The position numbers and the translations under genes were made by a program. Shown here piece after piece: positions 6,026-6,112 of a DNA stretch of 6,112 bases. The notes below the pieces were generated by a model. That model made no database searches, was not told where the DNA came from, and worked only from the letters and a program-made list of their open reading frames with translations. Numbering within the stretch: position 1 is the first letter of the stretch; every line of letters starts with the position of its first letter. Source of the DNA: Planctomycetota bacterium (GTDB lineage Bacteria > Planctomycetota > UBA1135). Location of the stretch: assembly GCA_027623585.1 (NCBI GenBank), contig JAQBVK010000152.1, positions 1 to 6,112 of the forward strand, given 5' to 3'.

Positions 6026-6112
6026 TTTCGCGGAACTCCGGCATGCAACAACGACTCTCTCTTTCGCGCATCGCGCTCGGCCTGGTTCTCATGCTCTCTT
6101 CCTGCCTCGGCG
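6022..6112 (+). CDS. N-terminus of a second lipoprotein (right end cut off)
   Basis: The frame is open from ATG 6022 to the window edge, giving 30 residues. They form a lipoprotein signal peptide: basic residues at 4, 11 and 16, a hydrophobic core at 17-25, and lipobox LSSC with Cys28 followed by Leu-Gly. ATG 6022 overlaps the stop of the preceding lipoprotein gene (ATGA). A second in-frame ATG at 6043 would give a shorter signal peptide with the same lipobox and could be the real start. The residues after the Cys (C-L-G) equal those of the upstream lipoprotein, a hint of relatedness but too short to prove it. The mature protein lies outside the window. Confidence 0.75.
   Translation, partial: MISRNSGMQQRLSLSRIALGLVLMLSSCLG

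Overview
This is a GC-rich bacterial window in which every supported gene lies on the + strand. It looks like two transcription blocks. The first holds the end of a type III pantothenate kinase gene (coaX), a shortened MnmE/TrmE-like GTPase gene, and a pyrB gene for aspartate carbamoyltransferase with an unusual extra C-terminus. The second, after a 193-base gap, holds a gene for a 1034-residue lipoprotein with Ig-like domains, overlapped by the start of another lipoprotein gene that runs off the right edge.

The organism is most likely a Planctomycetota member or another GC-rich Gram-negative bacterium with large secreted SbsA-type Ig lipoproteins. That rests on CoaX rather than CoaA, the large Ig-like lipoprotein, and the absence of clear Shine-Dalgarno sequences before any start. 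It is an inference from gene style; no RNA marker is present.

Layout: coaX (1-321, left end cut off) overlaps the GTPase gene by ATGA (318-1397). Then come 13 bases and pyrB (1411-2727). A perfect 8-bp hairpin sits just after the pyrB stop (2735-2758), and a weak promoter-like pair lies at 2842-2871. The large lipoprotein gene follows (2921-6025) and overlaps the next lipoprotein gene by ATGA (6022 to the edge).

The first block is metabolic and housekeeping in character: coenzyme A synthesis, a GTPase of the tRNA wobble-uridine modification family, and the committed step of pyrimidine synthesis. The tight spacing suggests co-transcription, but the three products do not share a pathway. The second block is envelope or surface related. 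Its translational overlap suggests that the two lipoproteins are made together.

The most interesting points are three. The pyrB product carries a PyrI-type four-cysteine zinc module without room for the PyrI nucleotide-binding domain. The MnmE-like GTPase has lost the C-terminal catalytic motif and the Asn of NKxD. The two lipoproteins form an overlapping pair. I see no mobile element, CRISPR array, tRNA or rRNA, and no convincing wholly new system.
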